A stretch of DNA of 13,787 bases from an uncultured Clostridia bacterium (GTDB lineage: Bacteria > Bacillota > Clostridia > Oscillospirales > Ruminococcaceae). The notes beneath the pieces are model-generated. The model was given only the letters and a program-made list of their open reading frames with translations, was not told the origin of the DNA and did not search any database. The translations under genes and the position numbers were made by a program. How positions within the stretch are numbered: the first letter of the stretch is position 1; every line of letters begins with the position of its first letter. Of this stretch, positions 1 to 7,802 are shown piece by piece. The DNA lies in the NCBI GenBank assembly GCA_947385505.1, contig CANDLP010000020.1, positions 1-13,787 of the forward strand, given 5' to 3'.

Positions 1-27
1 CACTTTTTCTTATATATTATAATAATG

Positions 28-801
28 TTACAGCTTCATAACTCCTTGATATTTTACCTTTTGACGAAGCATCTCTGCTATGTTAATTGTTTCTGCTTTT
101 AAGACATTTTTTCCATACCAGCTCCGAATAAAAAGAGAAAATAAGTCACCTTTTATGGAAAATGTATTCCCATTATGTTCTAATACTTTGGATACCAAAT
201 GTTTTACATCAGAGATTTCCGAAAAAGAGGTAATTGTTACAAACTCATTTCTGCCAATTCTAAAAATCCTCATTTCTTGTATCATGTGTGTATGAATCCG
301 ATTTACGGTTTCCATAAGCGCTAAATTTCTTGCTTCACGGGATATTTTATTTGTATCCGCCACATCAAAACACACTATATAACAGTCTTCAGCATTATGT
401 ATTGCTTCAGTCAAGGCGGTAAAATCCCTGCCTATTCCGGCATCATTGATATGTACAGGCGTAAATACCGCCTGTACTTTTTTTCCTTTCCGATAGTCAG
501 AGGGAAGGACGCAGTTTACTTGTAAAAAAGCCCTGCTAAATGCTTCGGTAGAATTATAACCGTATTTGAGCGCAAGCTCAGAGATGGAGACAGATGAATG
601 TTCAAGTTCCGCCACAGCCATTATCATTTTTCGTTTTAAAATATATTCATTAATACTATATCCTAATACATATCGAAACATCTTTTGTAAAGCTGATAAG
701 GATACACAAGCGGATTTCGCAATATCCGCTTGTGTGCAATTTCCCGGTATTTGATTTTCGATGTATTCCAACGCATTTGTCAATTCAAAATAATTCTGCA
801 T
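28..801 (-). CDS. AraC-type HTH regulator with degenerate GGDEF-like C-terminal domain
   Basis: A 257-residue predicted cytoplasmic DNA-binding regulator. Residues about 5-105 form an AraC/XylS-type double helix-turn-helix: the first recognition region lies around residues 24-45 and the second around 72-95, with the familiar ISELALKYGYNSTEAFSRAF pattern. Residues about 139-250 resemble a GGDEF fold: FDVADTNKIS occupies the place of the usual D-x-D-x-FK-x-IN motif, and RIGRNEF (181-187) replaces R-x-GGDEF. Diguanylate cyclase activity is therefore unlikely and the domain is probably sensory. I chose the ATG at 801 because AAAGGAGC lies 6-7 bases before it; a frame opening at a TTG at 822 abuts the previous stop and has no ribosome site. 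The gene follows the metal-efflux gene after 21 bases, so both probably share the riboswitch-controlled transcript. Its targets cannot be told from sequence. AraC assignment is secure; the GGDEF relation is a motif-based inference. Confidence 0.85.
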   Translation of the reverse strand: MQNYFELTNALEYIENQIPGNCTQADIAKSACVSLSALQKMFRYVLGYSINEYILKRKMIMAVAELEHSSVSISELALKYGYNSTEAFSRAFLQVNCVLPSDYRKGKKVQAVFTPVHINDAGIGRDFTALTEAIHNAEDCYIVCFDVADTNKISREARNLALMETVNRIHTHMIQEMRIFRIGRNEFVTITSFSEISDVKHLVSKVLEHNGNTFSIKGDLFSLFIRSWYGKNVLKAETINIAEMLRQKVKYQGVMKL

Positions 802-822
802 TAGAAAAGCTCCTTTTAACAA

Positions 823-1725
823 TTACTGCTGCTCTGCGGGATTTACATGTATCATAATGTGTTTTGTATTTGGAAAGTCTTTTTCAACATTGCTGTGTAT
901 GCTTTCCGCAATCGCATGGGCTTCACGAAATGTTTTATTTGCATCAACGCTGATTTCCAAATCAATATATACCTTATTTCCAAACATTCTGGTACGAAGT
1001 AAATCAATACCGCTTATTCCGTCTTGATTTGAAATATATTCACTCAATTCCTTTTCGTAGGCATCACCGCAGGATGTATCCAACATTTTCCTCACAGCAT
1101 CTAATGTAATGCTAAATGCTACTTTTAAAATAAAAATACAAATAACAACGCTCGCAACAGCATCTAATACGGGAAACCCAAGCATTGCGCCGCCTATGCC
1201 TATCAGCGATCCAACGGAAGAAAAAGCATCGGAACGGTGATGCCATGCGTCCGCCATAAACGCCGCAGAATTAAGAATCTTTGCGTAATGTCTTGTATAC
1301 CAATACATTGCTTCTTTGGCTACAATGGATACTGCTGCGGCTATCAACGCAATAGCTCCCGGAATAGTAAGCTGGTCATAATTTCCGGAAAAAATGTTTT
1401 CTAAACCAACTTTTCCAATCCCAATTCCTGTTCCAAAAAGAATAAGCCCTAAAATTACAGATGCAATACATTCCAATCTTTCATGTCCATATGGATGCGG
1501 CTTGTCAGCTTCCCGCTTGGACATTTTAACGCCTAAAAACGCAATGAATGTAGCAAAAACATCTGATAAAGAATGAACGGCGTCAGAAACCATTGCCCCC
1601 GAATTTCCAACAATTCCTGCAAACATTTTAAACGAACACAATAAAATGTTGCCAATAATTCCCACTAAAGAAATTTGTTTGATGATTGAATTTTCCTGTA
1701 ATTCTTTTTTTGTTTTTGCAGACAT
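823..1725 (-). CDS. Cation diffusion facilitator (CDF) metal efflux transporter
   Basis: A 300-residue inner-membrane divalent metal/proton antiporter of the CDF family, a normal full length. About six membrane helices occupy residues 18-210 and a cytoplasmic ferredoxin-like domain follows (about 215-295). The intramembrane metal site is visible as H51-SLS-D55 in TM2 and H162-HRS-D166 in TM5, the His/Asp pattern found in many Zn/Co/Ni/Fe exporters. HPYGHERLE (77-85) is the conserved TM2-TM3 loop, and a final H-V-N-P sits near residue 294. The ATG at 1725 is preceded by CAGGAGGA at 7-base spacing. Upstream lie a SigA promoter, a NiCo-type riboswitch and a terminator, which suggests that export is induced by Co(II), Ni(II) or, as proposed for clostridial examples of this RNA, Fe(II). 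The AraC-like gene follows in the same operon. Family assignment is very safe; the metal is inferred from the riboswitch, not from the protein. Confidence 0.95.
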   Translation of the reverse strand: MSAKTKKELQENSIIKQISLVGIIGNILLCSFKMFAGIVGNSGAMVSDAVHSLSDVFATFIAFLGVKMSKREADKPHPYGHERLECIASVILGLILFGTGIGIGKVGLENIFSGNYDQLTIPGAIALIAAAVSIVAKEAMYWYTRHYAKILNSAAFMADAWHHRSDAFSSVGSLIGIGGAMLGFPVLDAVASVVICIFILKVAFSITLDAVRKMLDTSCGDAYEKELSEYISNQDGISGIDLLRTRMFGNKVYIDLEISVDANKTFREAHAIAESIHSNVEKDFPNTKHIMIHVNPAEQQ

Positions 1726-1806
1726 AAAAAAATCCTCCTGTTTGTTTTAAATTTTTTTAATATCTCTTAAAACACTTCATCAGACATTATGTTCACAGTT
1801 GGCTGT

Positions 1807-1859
1807 AAAAAAGTATAAAAAAACACACCTGTGAAACATACAACTGTCCCACAGATGTG
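1807..1859 (-). terminator. Intrinsic terminator forming the expression platform of the NiCo riboswitch
   Basis: On the leftward transcript CACATCTGTG (1859-1850) can pair with CACAGGTGTG (1833-1824), ten positions with one mismatch across a 16-base loop. The stem is followed at once by seven U residues, then AUAC and six more U. The 5' arm of this hairpin is also the 3' arm of the last aptamer stem and continues into the GGGACAG segment, so aptamer and terminator are mutually exclusive. This is the expected layout of a ligand-induced anti-termination (ON) switch. Confidence 0.8.
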
Positions 1860-1930
1860 AATGCTTTCAATCTGTTGCTGCCAATGTGCAGCCCGGCTTC
1901 ATAAGCGTAAAACTTCAGCCTGTTCAGTTT
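1842..1930 (-). ncRNA. NiCo (czcD) riboswitch aptamer upstream of the CDF exporter
   Basis: The leftward leader RNA contains, in order, AACTGAACAGGC, a short variable arm closed by GGCT/AGCC, GCCGGGCTGC, a loop, GGCAGCAACAGAT, a loop, and ATCTGTGGGACAGTT. Outer stem P1 is AACTG with CAGTT. P3 is GCTGC with GCAGC across a 6-base loop. P4 is ACAGAT with ATCTGT. This order of stems, with conserved linkers GGGC, GCAACA and GGGACAG, matches the NiCo (czcD motif) riboswitch as I remember its crystallised example. The position upstream of a CDF exporter is the family's commonest context. Known family members bind Co(II) and Ni(II) cooperatively, and clostridial ones have been reported to respond to Fe(II). 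The ligand here is therefore inferred. Gene control is through the overlapping terminator. Confidence 0.85.
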
Positions 1931-1984
1931 GTACCGTCAATATCGCATTCAAAAAGAATGTAATACAGTGCAAAGAGTATTGAA

Positions 1985-2013
1985 AGTATATCATGCTTTA
2001 TGCAGTTTGTCAA
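1985..2013 (-). promoter_or_regulatory. SigA-type promoter for the riboswitch / metal-efflux operon
   Basis: On the minus strand TTGACA (2013-2008) and TATACT (1990-1985) are separated by exactly 17 bases, a near-consensus vegetative promoter. Transcription would start near 1978, giving a leader of about 250 bases that contains the complete aptamer and terminator before the CDF start codon. The aptamer begins about 50 bases after the predicted start. Confidence 0.8.
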
Positions 2014-2076
2014 GTATTTGCGATGAAAAATGCTCAAATTATCAATTAGGGAATAGCCAACTAACAGAGCATTTTA

Positions 2077-2198
2077 TTAGGGCGTATCTGAAAACAAAGC
2101 AATTTTGTACAATTTCGCTAAATGCGTGGCGATTTCAAGGAAAAAGCGTCCGCAGTTAGTAGAAATTATGCAAATTGCGGTTTTTCAGACAGCCCTTA
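2077..2198. mobile_element. Small MITE-like element with TTA target repeats
   Basis: A 116-bp segment (2080-2195) begins GGGCGTATCTGAAAA and ends with the near-complement of GGGCTGTCTGAAAA. TTA stands directly outside each end (2077-2079 and 2196-2198). Short terminal inverted repeats starting GGG and a three-base TNA duplication are features of IS5-family elements of the IS427 type. There is no room for a transposase, so it would be a non-autonomous or decayed copy. On the minus strand a short frame reads GRFFLEIATHLAKL before a stop at the element end, faintly like the end of IS5-type transposases; this may be chance. The element sits about 65 bases upstream of the efflux promoter -35 box and leaves it intact. 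It has not been compared with a repeat database. Confidence 0.5.
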
Positions 2199-2295
2199 AG
2201 TAAATCTTGAATATTTATAATTTATTATTAAAAATTTTCTATCGAAGAGATACCGGATTTTTAACCGCTTATTCAAATTGTTTCACGCCGCACGA

Positions 2296-3561
2296 TCAGT
2301 CAAACAAATTCACGGTATACTCTCTGTCTTCCCCCTTATACAATCCGCTGAATGTTAAATCCTCATCATTATACATAATGACATTATCCTCACAATATAC
2401 CGAGAAAACAGCTTTATCGGCAAGACCTGATAATTTGCCCTCATCAAAACTGTCGGCGATATAAATATCCATTATTTCAAGGAGCACTTTGCCGCAGCTT
2501 TTCTCTTCGGAATAAGAGATCAAGGTGTTGATGGAGCTTTTCGGCAAACCGTCGTCGGCGTCCAGATAAGCCGTTCTTATTTCACCGTTTTTAAGGATAT
2601 AGTATCTTCGCGATTCAATGTCATTGACAGGAAAATTTCTCATGGATACTATGGAGCGTTCGCCCTTATAATTCATTGCCGCCGCAAGGTATATACCTCC
2701 CTCGGTATTGTCAAAAACGTTAAAGGCGTAAATCTCGTTTCCGCTGTCAAAATTTCTTACAAAACCGTCAAAGCTTGATATTGAACCATGAGTAAAACCG
2801 TTTTCTATCATCGTATCCGCGATATAGTCTACTTCAAAGGCGTTTCTCAGCCAAGAAAGGCCTATAAAATTTGTTATCCCCTCTTTTTCGGCGTAGGACA
2901 AATACTCTTCGGACACAAAAAGCTTTATCTTATTGTTGCCCAACAGCTTAAGATCAATCATCGAAGGGTTTTTGGCGTAGGCGGCGGTATTTTTAAATTC
3001 TTTCCTGACTTCATTGCTTATTAGCGGATCAAAGTCGTAAAGCATCAAATCGTCCGCACAGTAAAACACATTGTCATACCTTGAATATATGGGAGCGGCG
3101 TAAAGATAACGGGAGCCTGAGCCGGAGAAAAGTGAAAAGACACTATAAAGCGCCTCGTCAACTTCAAGCTCGGTGTTGGGGCTGCTATTTATGGTGTGTA
3201 TGCTGACCATGCCGTCAAAGTCTCTTACATCGTCAAAAAGTCGGCTTATCTTTTCCGCAGACTGATTATATAGAGCGGTCACGGCTCTGTTCTCAGCCCT
3301 TGTATCTCCTCCGTCAGCGCCTAAATAGTACTGAAAAATGAAATCTCCGCTGTCGTTTTCCGTATTTTTGGCTTCTATTATCGTCCAGCCTTTTTCGGGG
3401 GTAATGAATACTATAAAACAATACACCAAAAGCGACGCGCCGATAATAAGAAACAATACCGCCGCGATCGCTCTTTTGGTTTTATTCTCCTCGGACAGCT
3501 CTATTTTCTGGACAGGGCGCGGTTCATATCTTTTTCCTCTCCCTTTTACGGTACGTCCCAA
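2296..3561 (-). CDS. Single-pass membrane protein with a degenerate ApbE-like extracytoplasmic domain
   Basis: A 421-residue protein: a basic cytoplasmic tail (1-30), one membrane helix (31-53, rich in L/I/V/F) and a large outer domain of about 365 residues. I recognise no strong motif, but the domain follows the order of ApbE flavin transferases. TINSSPNTELEVDEALYSVF (124-143) resembles their early I-N plus helix segment. WLRNAFEVDYIADTMIENGF (237-256) occupies the place of their D-x-GG-x-KG-YAxD helix. RRYYILKNGEIRTAYLDADD (318-337) occupies the place of their H-I-I-D-P-x-TG-x-P strand, and a segment near 343-370 resembles the helix before the last strands. The catalytic glycines, histidine and metal-site residues are absent, so enzyme activity is doubtful. 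A TTG at 3561 is the likely start, one base after the oppF stop, with GGTGAT as a possible ribosome site; this implies translational coupling. It is the last gene of the opp operon. Function is unknown; the ApbE relation is inference. Confidence 0.6.
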   Translation of the reverse strand: MGRTVKGRGKRYEPRPVQKIELSEENKTKRAIAAVLFLIIGASLLVYCFIVFITPEKGWTIIEAKNTENDSGDFIFQYYLGADGGDTRAENRAVTALYNQSAEKISRLFDDVRDFDGMVSIHTINSSPNTELEVDEALYSVFSLFSGSGSRYLYAAPIYSRYDNVFYCADDLMLYDFDPLISNEVRKEFKNTAAYAKNPSMIDLKLLGNNKIKLFVSEEYLSYAEKEGITNFIGLSWLRNAFEVDYIADTMIENGFTHGSISSFDGFVRNFDSGNEIYAFNVFDNTEGGIYLAAAMNYKGERSIVSMRNFPVNDIESRRYYILKNGEIRTAYLDADDGLPKSSINTLISYSEEKSCGKVLLEIMDIYIADSFDEGKLSGLADKAVFSVYCEDNVIMYNDEDLTFSGLYKGEDREYTVNLFD

Positions 3562-3562
3562 G

Positions 3563-4879
3563 CTATATCACCGCGAACAAAAGCAACAGCAGGAACAGCA
3601 CTACAATTACGCCGAGTACCACAAATCCCGTAATTGCTCCCTTTTTGAGCATTTTAAAATTTCGTATATAATTTTTCTTTTTGCACACATACGCGGCGGG
3701 AAGTCCGAGAATCGGCAGCAGGAATGCAAGCACAGCCAAAAAGAAGGAGCCTGTGTCACCCGCGGGGTGAGCCATTATTTCTTTTTCAGCTCTTTCGTCC
3801 GCCTTAACCTCGTCGTGAATCACCTGTTCGTGGCTCTTCACCTCGTCTATGGTGATTGCCTTAACGGGAACTTCCGCTTCACGGAGCTTTTTGTATTCCT
3901 CTATTTCCTTTTTGTTGCCGTAAACGTAGTGATCGTGTCCTATGTTTACAAATTCCGGTTTATCGACGGAATAATCGTGAACCGAAGGATCATATGTGTA
4001 TAATACCTTGTTTTTTTCAAGCTGCGGGTCCGGTATGGGTATGGCGGAGATAAGGGAATGAGTATAGGGGTGCAAAGGATAATTGAAAAGCTCCTCCGCT
4101 TCCGCCACCTCAACTATGTTGCCCTTATAGATAACGCCGATACGGTCGGAAATAAATCTTACAATAGAAAGGTCGTGAGCGATAAACAGATAAGTCAGCT
4201 GTTTTTCGTTCTGAAATTTTTTCATAAGGTTCAATACCTGCGCTCTTATGGAAACGTCCAAAGCGGAGATAGGCTCGTCGGCTACTACCAGTTCGGGCTC
4301 CATAACCATGGCGCGGGCAAGACCAATTCTCTGGCGCTGTCCGCCTGAAAATTCGTGAGGGTAACGGGTAAGATGTTCGGGGAGAAGTCCGACCTCGTTG
4401 ATGATTTTTTCAACCTTTCTTACCCTGTCCGCTTCGTTTTCAAACAAGTGAAAGTTGTAAAGACCTTCGGAAATGATGTAATCAACTGTAGCGCGTTCGT
4501 TTAGGGAAGCGGCGGGATCCTGGAATACCATCTGAATATTTCTTATGACCTCGCGGTCAAGAGAACGAGGTATCTTTCCCGAAATACGGACGCCCTTATA
4601 CTGAATTTCACCGCCTGCAAGGGGATTTACGCGTATTACCGCTCTTCCGACGGTAGTTTTTCCGGAGCCCGACTCGCCTACAAGAGAAAAGGTTTCGCCC
4701 TTATAGATGTCGAAGGAGGCGTTCTTTACAGCCTTTACCGCGCTGTCGCCCTTTCCGAAGGTTATGTCCACATTTTTAAGGGACAGGAGTATTTCCCTGC
4801 CGTCCTTATCCTTGGGTCCGTGTTCGGGAAAATGAGCGACACGTCCCTTTTTTTCCTTTTCTTGATTTATATTAGCCAC
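3563..4879 (-). CDS. oppF: Oligopeptide ABC transporter ATPase (OppF/AmiF-like) with a C-terminal two-helix membrane tail
   Basis: One of two ATPases that power peptide import at the cytoplasmic face of the OppBC channel. The nucleotide-binding core is complete: Walker A GESGSGKT (68-75), Q-loop Q120, signature FSGGQRQR (177-184), Walker B LVVADEP (197-203) and H-loop H235. The oligopeptide-family C-terminal region follows ([16 protein letters not shown], then HDHYVYG near 315-321), where AmiF/OppF proteins normally end. This protein continues for about 110 residues: a charged helical stretch (323-369), then two hydrophobic segments (about 378-397 and 415-437) separated by a [14 protein letters not shown] loop. 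Membrane helices on an Opp ATPase are unusual. The start is a GTG at 4879 with TAGGAG 11 bases upstream. The gene lies 14 bases after oppD and one base before the ApbE-like gene. Confidence 0.93.
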   Translation of the reverse strand: MANINQEKEKKGRVAHFPEHGPKDKDGREILLSLKNVDITFGKGDSAVKAVKNASFDIYKGETFSLVGESGSGKTTVGRAVIRVNPLAGGEIQYKGVRISGKIPRSLDREVIRNIQMVFQDPAASLNERATVDYIISEGLYNFHLFENEADRVRKVEKIINEVGLLPEHLTRYPHEFSGGQRQRIGLARAMVMEPELVVADEPISALDVSIRAQVLNLMKKFQNEKQLTYLFIAHDLSIVRFISDRIGVIYKGNIVEVAEAEELFNYPLHPYTHSLISAIPIPDPQLEKNKVLYTYDPSVHDYSVDKPEFVNIGHDHYVYGNKKEIEEYKKLREAEVPVKAITIDEVKSHEQVIHDEVKADERAEKEIMAHPAGDTGSFFLAVLAFLLPILGLPAAYVCKKKNYIRNFKMLKKGAITGFVVLGVIVVLFLLLLLFAVI

Positions 4880-4893
4880 TATACTTTACGCTC

Positions 4894-6660
4894 CTATATA
4901 TTAAATGCTTTTATCAGCTTTTCGTGGATATTGTGAATACCCTCCGGCTTTTCGATTTTAGGGGAACGCGGATCCAAAAGCCATGTTTTGGCAAAATGGG
5001 TGTCGGTTACCTTAAACATGGGCGGTTCAAAGAGTGTGTCCACTCTGAGACAATAAGGATTTCGGGGAGCAAAGGCGTCGCCCGTAATGCTGTTGTAAAG
5101 AGAAGGCGGAGTACCCGTAATCGAATAAAGTACGGTATTTTTCTGAGCAAGCTGAGGCAAGGAAGAGAGCAGCGCCCATGTATACGGGTGACGGGGATCG
5201 TAAAATACGTCCTCAACCGTTCCCAGCTCTACAATTTGTCCCGCATAAAGCACCGCTACGCGGTCGGCAATATTTGCCACTACGCCTAAGTCGTGAGTGA
5301 TAAACACGATGGTGTAGCTGAATTCCTTCTGCAAATCCTTTATAAGCTGCAAAATCTGCGCCTGAATTGTAACGTCAAGAGCGGTAGTGGGTTCGTCGCA
5401 GATAAGGATCTTCGGCTGACAGGACAAAGCTATCGCAATAACTATTCTCTGTCTCATACCGCCCGAATACTGGAAAGGATAATCGTCAAAACGAGCTTCG
5501 GCGTTGGGAATTCCAACCTTTCTCATTAGGTCTAAGGCTCTGTGTCTTGCTTCCGACTCGCTGCAATTCTGGTGCTTAAGAATTACGGAGGTGATCTGCT
5601 TCCCTATTGTGATTATAGGGTTTAGGGAGGTCATAGGATCTTGGAAAACGGTGGCTATCCTGTTTCCTCTTATCTGGGTCCAGTCCTTGGAATCCTTGAT
5701 TCGCGCAAGATCCAGAACGCACACCCCGTGAAGCCTTTCAGGAGTTTCATCAAGATATTTTACACGGAAAATAACGTTATTGAATACGCCGTTTCTTTCG
5801 TCCTCGTTATCCAGGTCTATCCCCAATGAATAAGCTTTTTTGAAGGCCTTTAAAAGACCCGATATCATTTTTTTGCGCTTGATAAATCCGTATCTTCCCA
5901 CGGAAAGATAAATTTCTTTGGCGATTATTCTGTTTCTTTTTAAGGCTTCGGCGGGAGCGGGCTTTGTTATTTCTTCGGCGCGCTGTGCTTTAAGCTTGTT
6001 CACCTTTTCGTGATATTGCCTGAGATATTCGGCGTCACCGTCTGCCTTCAGTTTTTTCTTGGCTTTATATTCCTTTGCCGCTTTTTCCTTTTCCTTAATT
6101 TTAAGATCAAATTCATCTATTTTTTCGGAAATTTTCTTAATTTTTTCCTTGTCGGTTTTGGAGGAAAGAGTCTGTTTTGTATTGAAAAGCTCGGTTTTAT
6201 CGTGAATAAGCGCTTTCAGCTCGGCTTCGAGTTTTACTCTTTCTTCGTCGGTAAGCTCATACCTCGCTTTATTTTCTGTTTCAAGCTCCAGTATTTTATT
6301 GTAAGAAGCGGCGCCGTTCTGAAGCTTTGCATAATCGTTAAGGGTTTTTTCAATGCTTATAATGTCGGTCTTTGCCGAGGATGTAAGCTTTACCACCGTA
6401 TCGGCAAGAAGATCGTCGTTAAAAACAATCTCCCCGTTGTCGATAAAACCGTTGGAATCAAGCATACCCGCAAAGGTTTTGGTAAAAACGGACTTTCCCG
6501 AACCCGACTCGCCCACTATGGCTATGGATTCGTTTTCGTAAATATCAAGAGAAATATTTCTTATGGCGGTCAATACTCTTCCTCTTACATGAAACTTAAC
6601 GTCCAGATTTTTGACCGACAGCAAAATGTTTCTGTTTTCTGTCTTTTCTGAGTTTTTCAT
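4894..6660 (-). CDS. oppD: Oligopeptide ABC transporter ATPase (OppD/AmiE-like) with a large helical insertion
   Basis: Partner ATPase of OppF. Walker A GESGSGKS (50-57), Q-loop Q340 in [13 protein letters not shown], signature YSGGMRQR (398-405), Walker B ILICDEP (418-424) and H-loop H456 are all present. The C-terminal region ([31 protein letters not shown]) is that of streptococcal AmiE; the cysteines that could bind an iron-sulfur cluster in some DppD relatives are not conserved, only C537 remaining. The protein has 588 residues against about 350 usual. The excess is an insertion from about residue 84 to 319, between the GEIVF strand and the KDWTQIRG segment. Its middle (130-230) is rich in K, E, A and L and looks like coiled coil. 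Outside the insertion the sequence is ordinary. The ATG at 6660 has AAGGA some 13-14 bases upstream, a long spacing, but no better start exists. Confidence 0.95.
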   Translation of the reverse strand: MKNSEKTENRNILLSVKNLDVKFHVRGRVLTAIRNISLDIYENESIAIVGESGSGKSVFTKTFAGMLDSNGFIDNGEIVFNDDLLADTVVKLTSSAKTDIISIEKTLNDYAKLQNGAASYNKILELETENKARYELTDEERVKLEAELKALIHDKTELFNTKQTLSSKTDKEKIKKISEKIDEFDLKIKEKEKAAKEYKAKKKLKADGDAEYLRQYHEKVNKLKAQRAEEITKPAPAEALKRNRIIAKEIYLSVGRYGFIKRKKMISGLLKAFKKAYSLGIDLDNEDERNGVFNNVIFRVKYLDETPERLHGVCVLDLARIKDSKDWTQIRGNRIATVFQDPMTSLNPIITIGKQITSVILKHQNCSESEARHRALDLMRKVGIPNAEARFDDYPFQYSGGMRQRIVIAIALSCQPKILICDEPTTALDVTIQAQILQLIKDLQKEFSYTIVFITHDLGVVANIADRVAVLYAGQIVELGTVEDVFYDPRHPYTWALLSSLPQLAQKNTVLYSITGTPPSLYNSITGDAFAPRNPYCLRVDTLFEPPMFKVTDTHFAKTWLLDPRSPKIEKPEGIHNIHEKLIKAFNI

Positions 6661-6742
6661 AACGTTTATTCATTCCTTTTCTCGAATGTTTTCACTTTTT
6701 TAGAGTATGCAAAAACAAAATACGGTTATACTTTCTGTAATA

Positions 6743-7711
6743 TTACATATGTGTTCTCGGATCGGAGGCGTCGCCCAAATTCTGTCCCACAACGTAAAGT
6801 ACTACCGTAATAATCGAAGCGATAGCCACGGGGCTCCAGAATTCAAATCCCCAGCCGGGGGTTACCATAGCCGTCTCAGCGGCGTAAATCAAACGTCCGA
6901 GAGACATATCGGAAAGTCCCATACCGATATAGGAAAGGAATACTTCGTAGGAAATATATGAAGGTATCTCGGTTGCCAAAAGAGTAACTATAACAGAGGT
7001 CATAAAGGGCAAAATATTCTTTAAAGCAATTTTTACGGTAGGGGTGCCCAAGCATTTTGACGCCAGATTATACTCTCGGTCGCGTATAATAACCACCTGA
7101 GTTCGTATAAAGTAGGCAATGCCAAGCCAGCCCGTTATTGTCAAAGCCAATACCATTGTCCAGAAGCTGGCGGTAAACAGCATAACCATTACCGAAATAA
7201 AGAGGATATACGGAACGTTGCCTATGATGTTATAAACCTCCATCATAAATATATCGACTTTTTTGGAAAATCCCCAGATAGCGCCGATAATAACGCCTAA
7301 TGTCATATTGATAGCGGCGCATACGAAAGCAAGAGAAATGGATATTCTTGATCCGTACCAGATAGCGTCAAAGGTAGACTGTCCCGCGGCGCCTGTACCC
7401 AAAATCCAGTGGATATTGAATCCGAATTTATCTATCGCGGCGCCCGGCATAAGGTGTTTTGCGGAAGCGTCGGTAAGATTTCCGAATTCGTCATAAGTGG
7501 AAACGGCGGGGTAAACGTATGCGAATATTATTACAAACGCCAGAAGCGCCAATATGACAATATTTATTTTTTTCTTAAAGAACACGCGGAAAACCGAGTG
7601 CCAATAAGAATAACGAGGGGCAGTAATTTTTTCGGATTCAAGATCGTTGTGATCAACTCTTGTAAACAGCTCTTCTTCGGTAAAACCGCAGCCGCTGAAA
7701 TCATAATCCAT
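6743..7711 (-). CDS. oppC: Oligopeptide ABC transporter permease (OppC/AmiD-like)
   Basis: A 322-residue inner-membrane permease that pairs with OppB to form the peptide channel. An N-terminal cytoplasmic stretch (1-48) precedes the first membrane helix (49-68), a short external segment with GTGAAGQSTFDAIWYGSRIS (105-124), and five further helices. The cytoplasmic EAA-type loop that contacts the ATPases is YNLASKCLGTPTVKIALKNI (214-233), followed by LP. The protein ends with GDASDPRTHM, the usual OppC/DppC finish. Length is typical of AmiD. The ATG at 7711 has AAGGTAAGG about 10 bases before it. It is preceded by a 91-base gap after oppB and followed 82 bases later by oppD, with no terminator seen in either gap. 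Confidence 0.95.
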   Translation of the reverse strand: MDYDFSGCGFTEEELFTRVDHNDLESEKITAPRYSYWHSVFRVFFKKKINIVILALLAFVIIFAYVYPAVSTYDEFGNLTDASAKHLMPGAAIDKFGFNIHWILGTGAAGQSTFDAIWYGSRISISLAFVCAAINMTLGVIIGAIWGFSKKVDIFMMEVYNIIGNVPYILFISVMVMLFTASFWTMVLALTITGWLGIAYFIRTQVVIIRDREYNLASKCLGTPTVKIALKNILPFMTSVIVTLLATEIPSYISYEVFLSYIGMGLSDMSLGRLIYAAETAMVTPGWGFEFWSPVAIASIITVVLYVVGQNLGDASDPRTHM

Positions 7712-7802
7712 AATAATAGCCTTACCTTTCCGTAGAATTTAAATGAATATATACGATACGTAATTTTTTCTTATTCGTTCAGAAAACAAGAATACTTTGC
7801 GT

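Noticed and set aside
1929-2159. Open frame of 76 codons on the plus strand
   Set aside because: It overlaps the efflux promoter and the repeat element, has no ribosome site and no recognisable sequence.
2200-2295. Terminator after the opp operon
   Set aside because: Only very short stems (TATC/GATA, CGG/CCG) are visible before AT-rich sequence; too weak to call.
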